A stretch of 5,861 nt of DNA from Nevskiaceae bacterium. GTDB lineage: Bacteria > Pseudomonadota > Gammaproteobacteria > Steroidobacterales > Steroidobacteraceae. The stretch is from contig JAITMN010000016.1 in assembly GCA_031277355.1 (NCBI GenBank), positions 1 to 5,861 on the forward strand, given 5' to 3'. Below the pieces are notes generated by a model. It saw only the letters and a program-made list of their open reading frames with translations. It did no database searches and was not told where the DNA came from. How positions within the stretch are numbered: the first letter of the stretch is position 1; every line of letters starts with the position of its first letter. Both the position numbers and the translations under genes were made by a program. Positions 5,749 to 5,861 of the stretch are shown here, piece after piece.

Positions 5749-5861
5749 AACATCTGCTGCCGCAGTTCGCCCGCTTCGTGCTGATCGGCGGGATTTCAAC
5801 GGCGTTGCAGTATTTGATCCTCGCGATGGGCGTGGAATGGCTCGACGCCGATCCGGTGCTG
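5745..5861 (+). CDS. GtrA-family small membrane protein, probable lipid-linked sugar flippase (partial, 3' end outside window)
   Basis: An open frame starts at an ATG overlapping the previous TGA (ATGA) and runs off the right edge after 39 codons. The N-terminus MKHLLPQFARFVLIGGISTALQ has the short basic/aromatic lead, the RF-x-L-x-GG-x-x-TALQ pattern and the immediate first membrane helix characteristic of the GtrA family. Members are about 120-150 residues with four helices and are thought to flip undecaprenyl-phosphate-linked sugars from the cytoplasmic to the periplasmic face. Sharing a transcript with a GtrB-like GT2 enzyme and a GT-C transferase strongly favours this role over an unrelated small membrane protein. 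Only about a quarter to a third of the protein is visible. Confidence 0.8.
   Translation, partial: MKHLLPQFARFVLIGGISTALQYLILAMGVEWLDADPVL

Noticed and set aside
4891..5799. 302-residue open frame on the minus strand
   Set aside because: Rich in Gln, His and Arg with no domain signature, it is antisense to the GT39-like C-terminus and crosses into the GtrA-like start. Typical antisense shadow in GC-rich coding DNA.
1..5861. Promoter, rho-independent terminator, riboswitch, tRNA, IS element, CRISPR or att site
   Set aside because: No gap between genes exceeds 12 bases, and I saw no stem-loop with a T-tract, no direct repeat series and no terminal inverted repeats. Regulation of the operon must lie outside the window.

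Overview
This window is a compact, single-strand segment of a surface-polysaccharide or lipopolysaccharide-modification operon from a GC-rich bacterium, probably a Pseudomonadota member. The lineage is inferred from base composition and the general look of the proteins; no taxonomic marker gene is present. Seven reading frames all point rightward. They are separated by gaps of only 9-12 bases (1429-1437, 3249-3258, 4036-4047) or joined by 4-base start/stop overlaps (91-94, 2253-2256, 5745-5748). No promoter, terminator, RNA gene, mobile element, repeat array or CRISPR was recognised, so the window appears to lie inside one longer transcript. The first and last genes are cut by the window edges.

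Layout: (1) the last 30 codons of a probable NAD-dependent sugar epimerase/dehydratase; (2) a complete UDP-glucose 6-dehydrogenase, which makes UDP-glucuronate; (3) a short 272-residue NAD(P)-dependent sugar-nucleotide reductase/epimerase-like protein of unknown substrate; (4) a GT2 polyprenyl-phosphate glycosyltransferase of the GtrB/ArnC/DPM1 type with two C-terminal membrane helices; (5) a complete glucose-1-phosphate cytidylyltransferase (RfbF), which makes CDP-glucose; (6) a 566-residue multi-pass GT39/ArnT-like glycosyltransferase with a soluble C-terminal domain; (7) the first 39 codons of a GtrA-family small membrane protein, the presumed flippase.

Together the genes suggest a three-step system. 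Sugar nucleotides are made in the cytoplasm (genes 1, 2, 3, 5). One sugar is loaded onto a polyprenyl phosphate (gene 4) and flipped across the inner membrane (gene 7). A membrane GT-C enzyme then transfers it to an acceptor on the periplasmic side (gene 6). This has the logic of the phage/Shigella GtrA-GtrB-GtrC system, of the Arn (L-Ara4N) system and of the rhizobial Rgt (galacturonic acid) system. Here the parts are interleaved with both UDP-glucuronate and CDP-glucose supply genes, while the usual partners (CDP-glucose 4,6-dehydratase, ArnA/B/D) are not in the window. Which sugar is transferred, and to what acceptor, cannot be told from the sequence.
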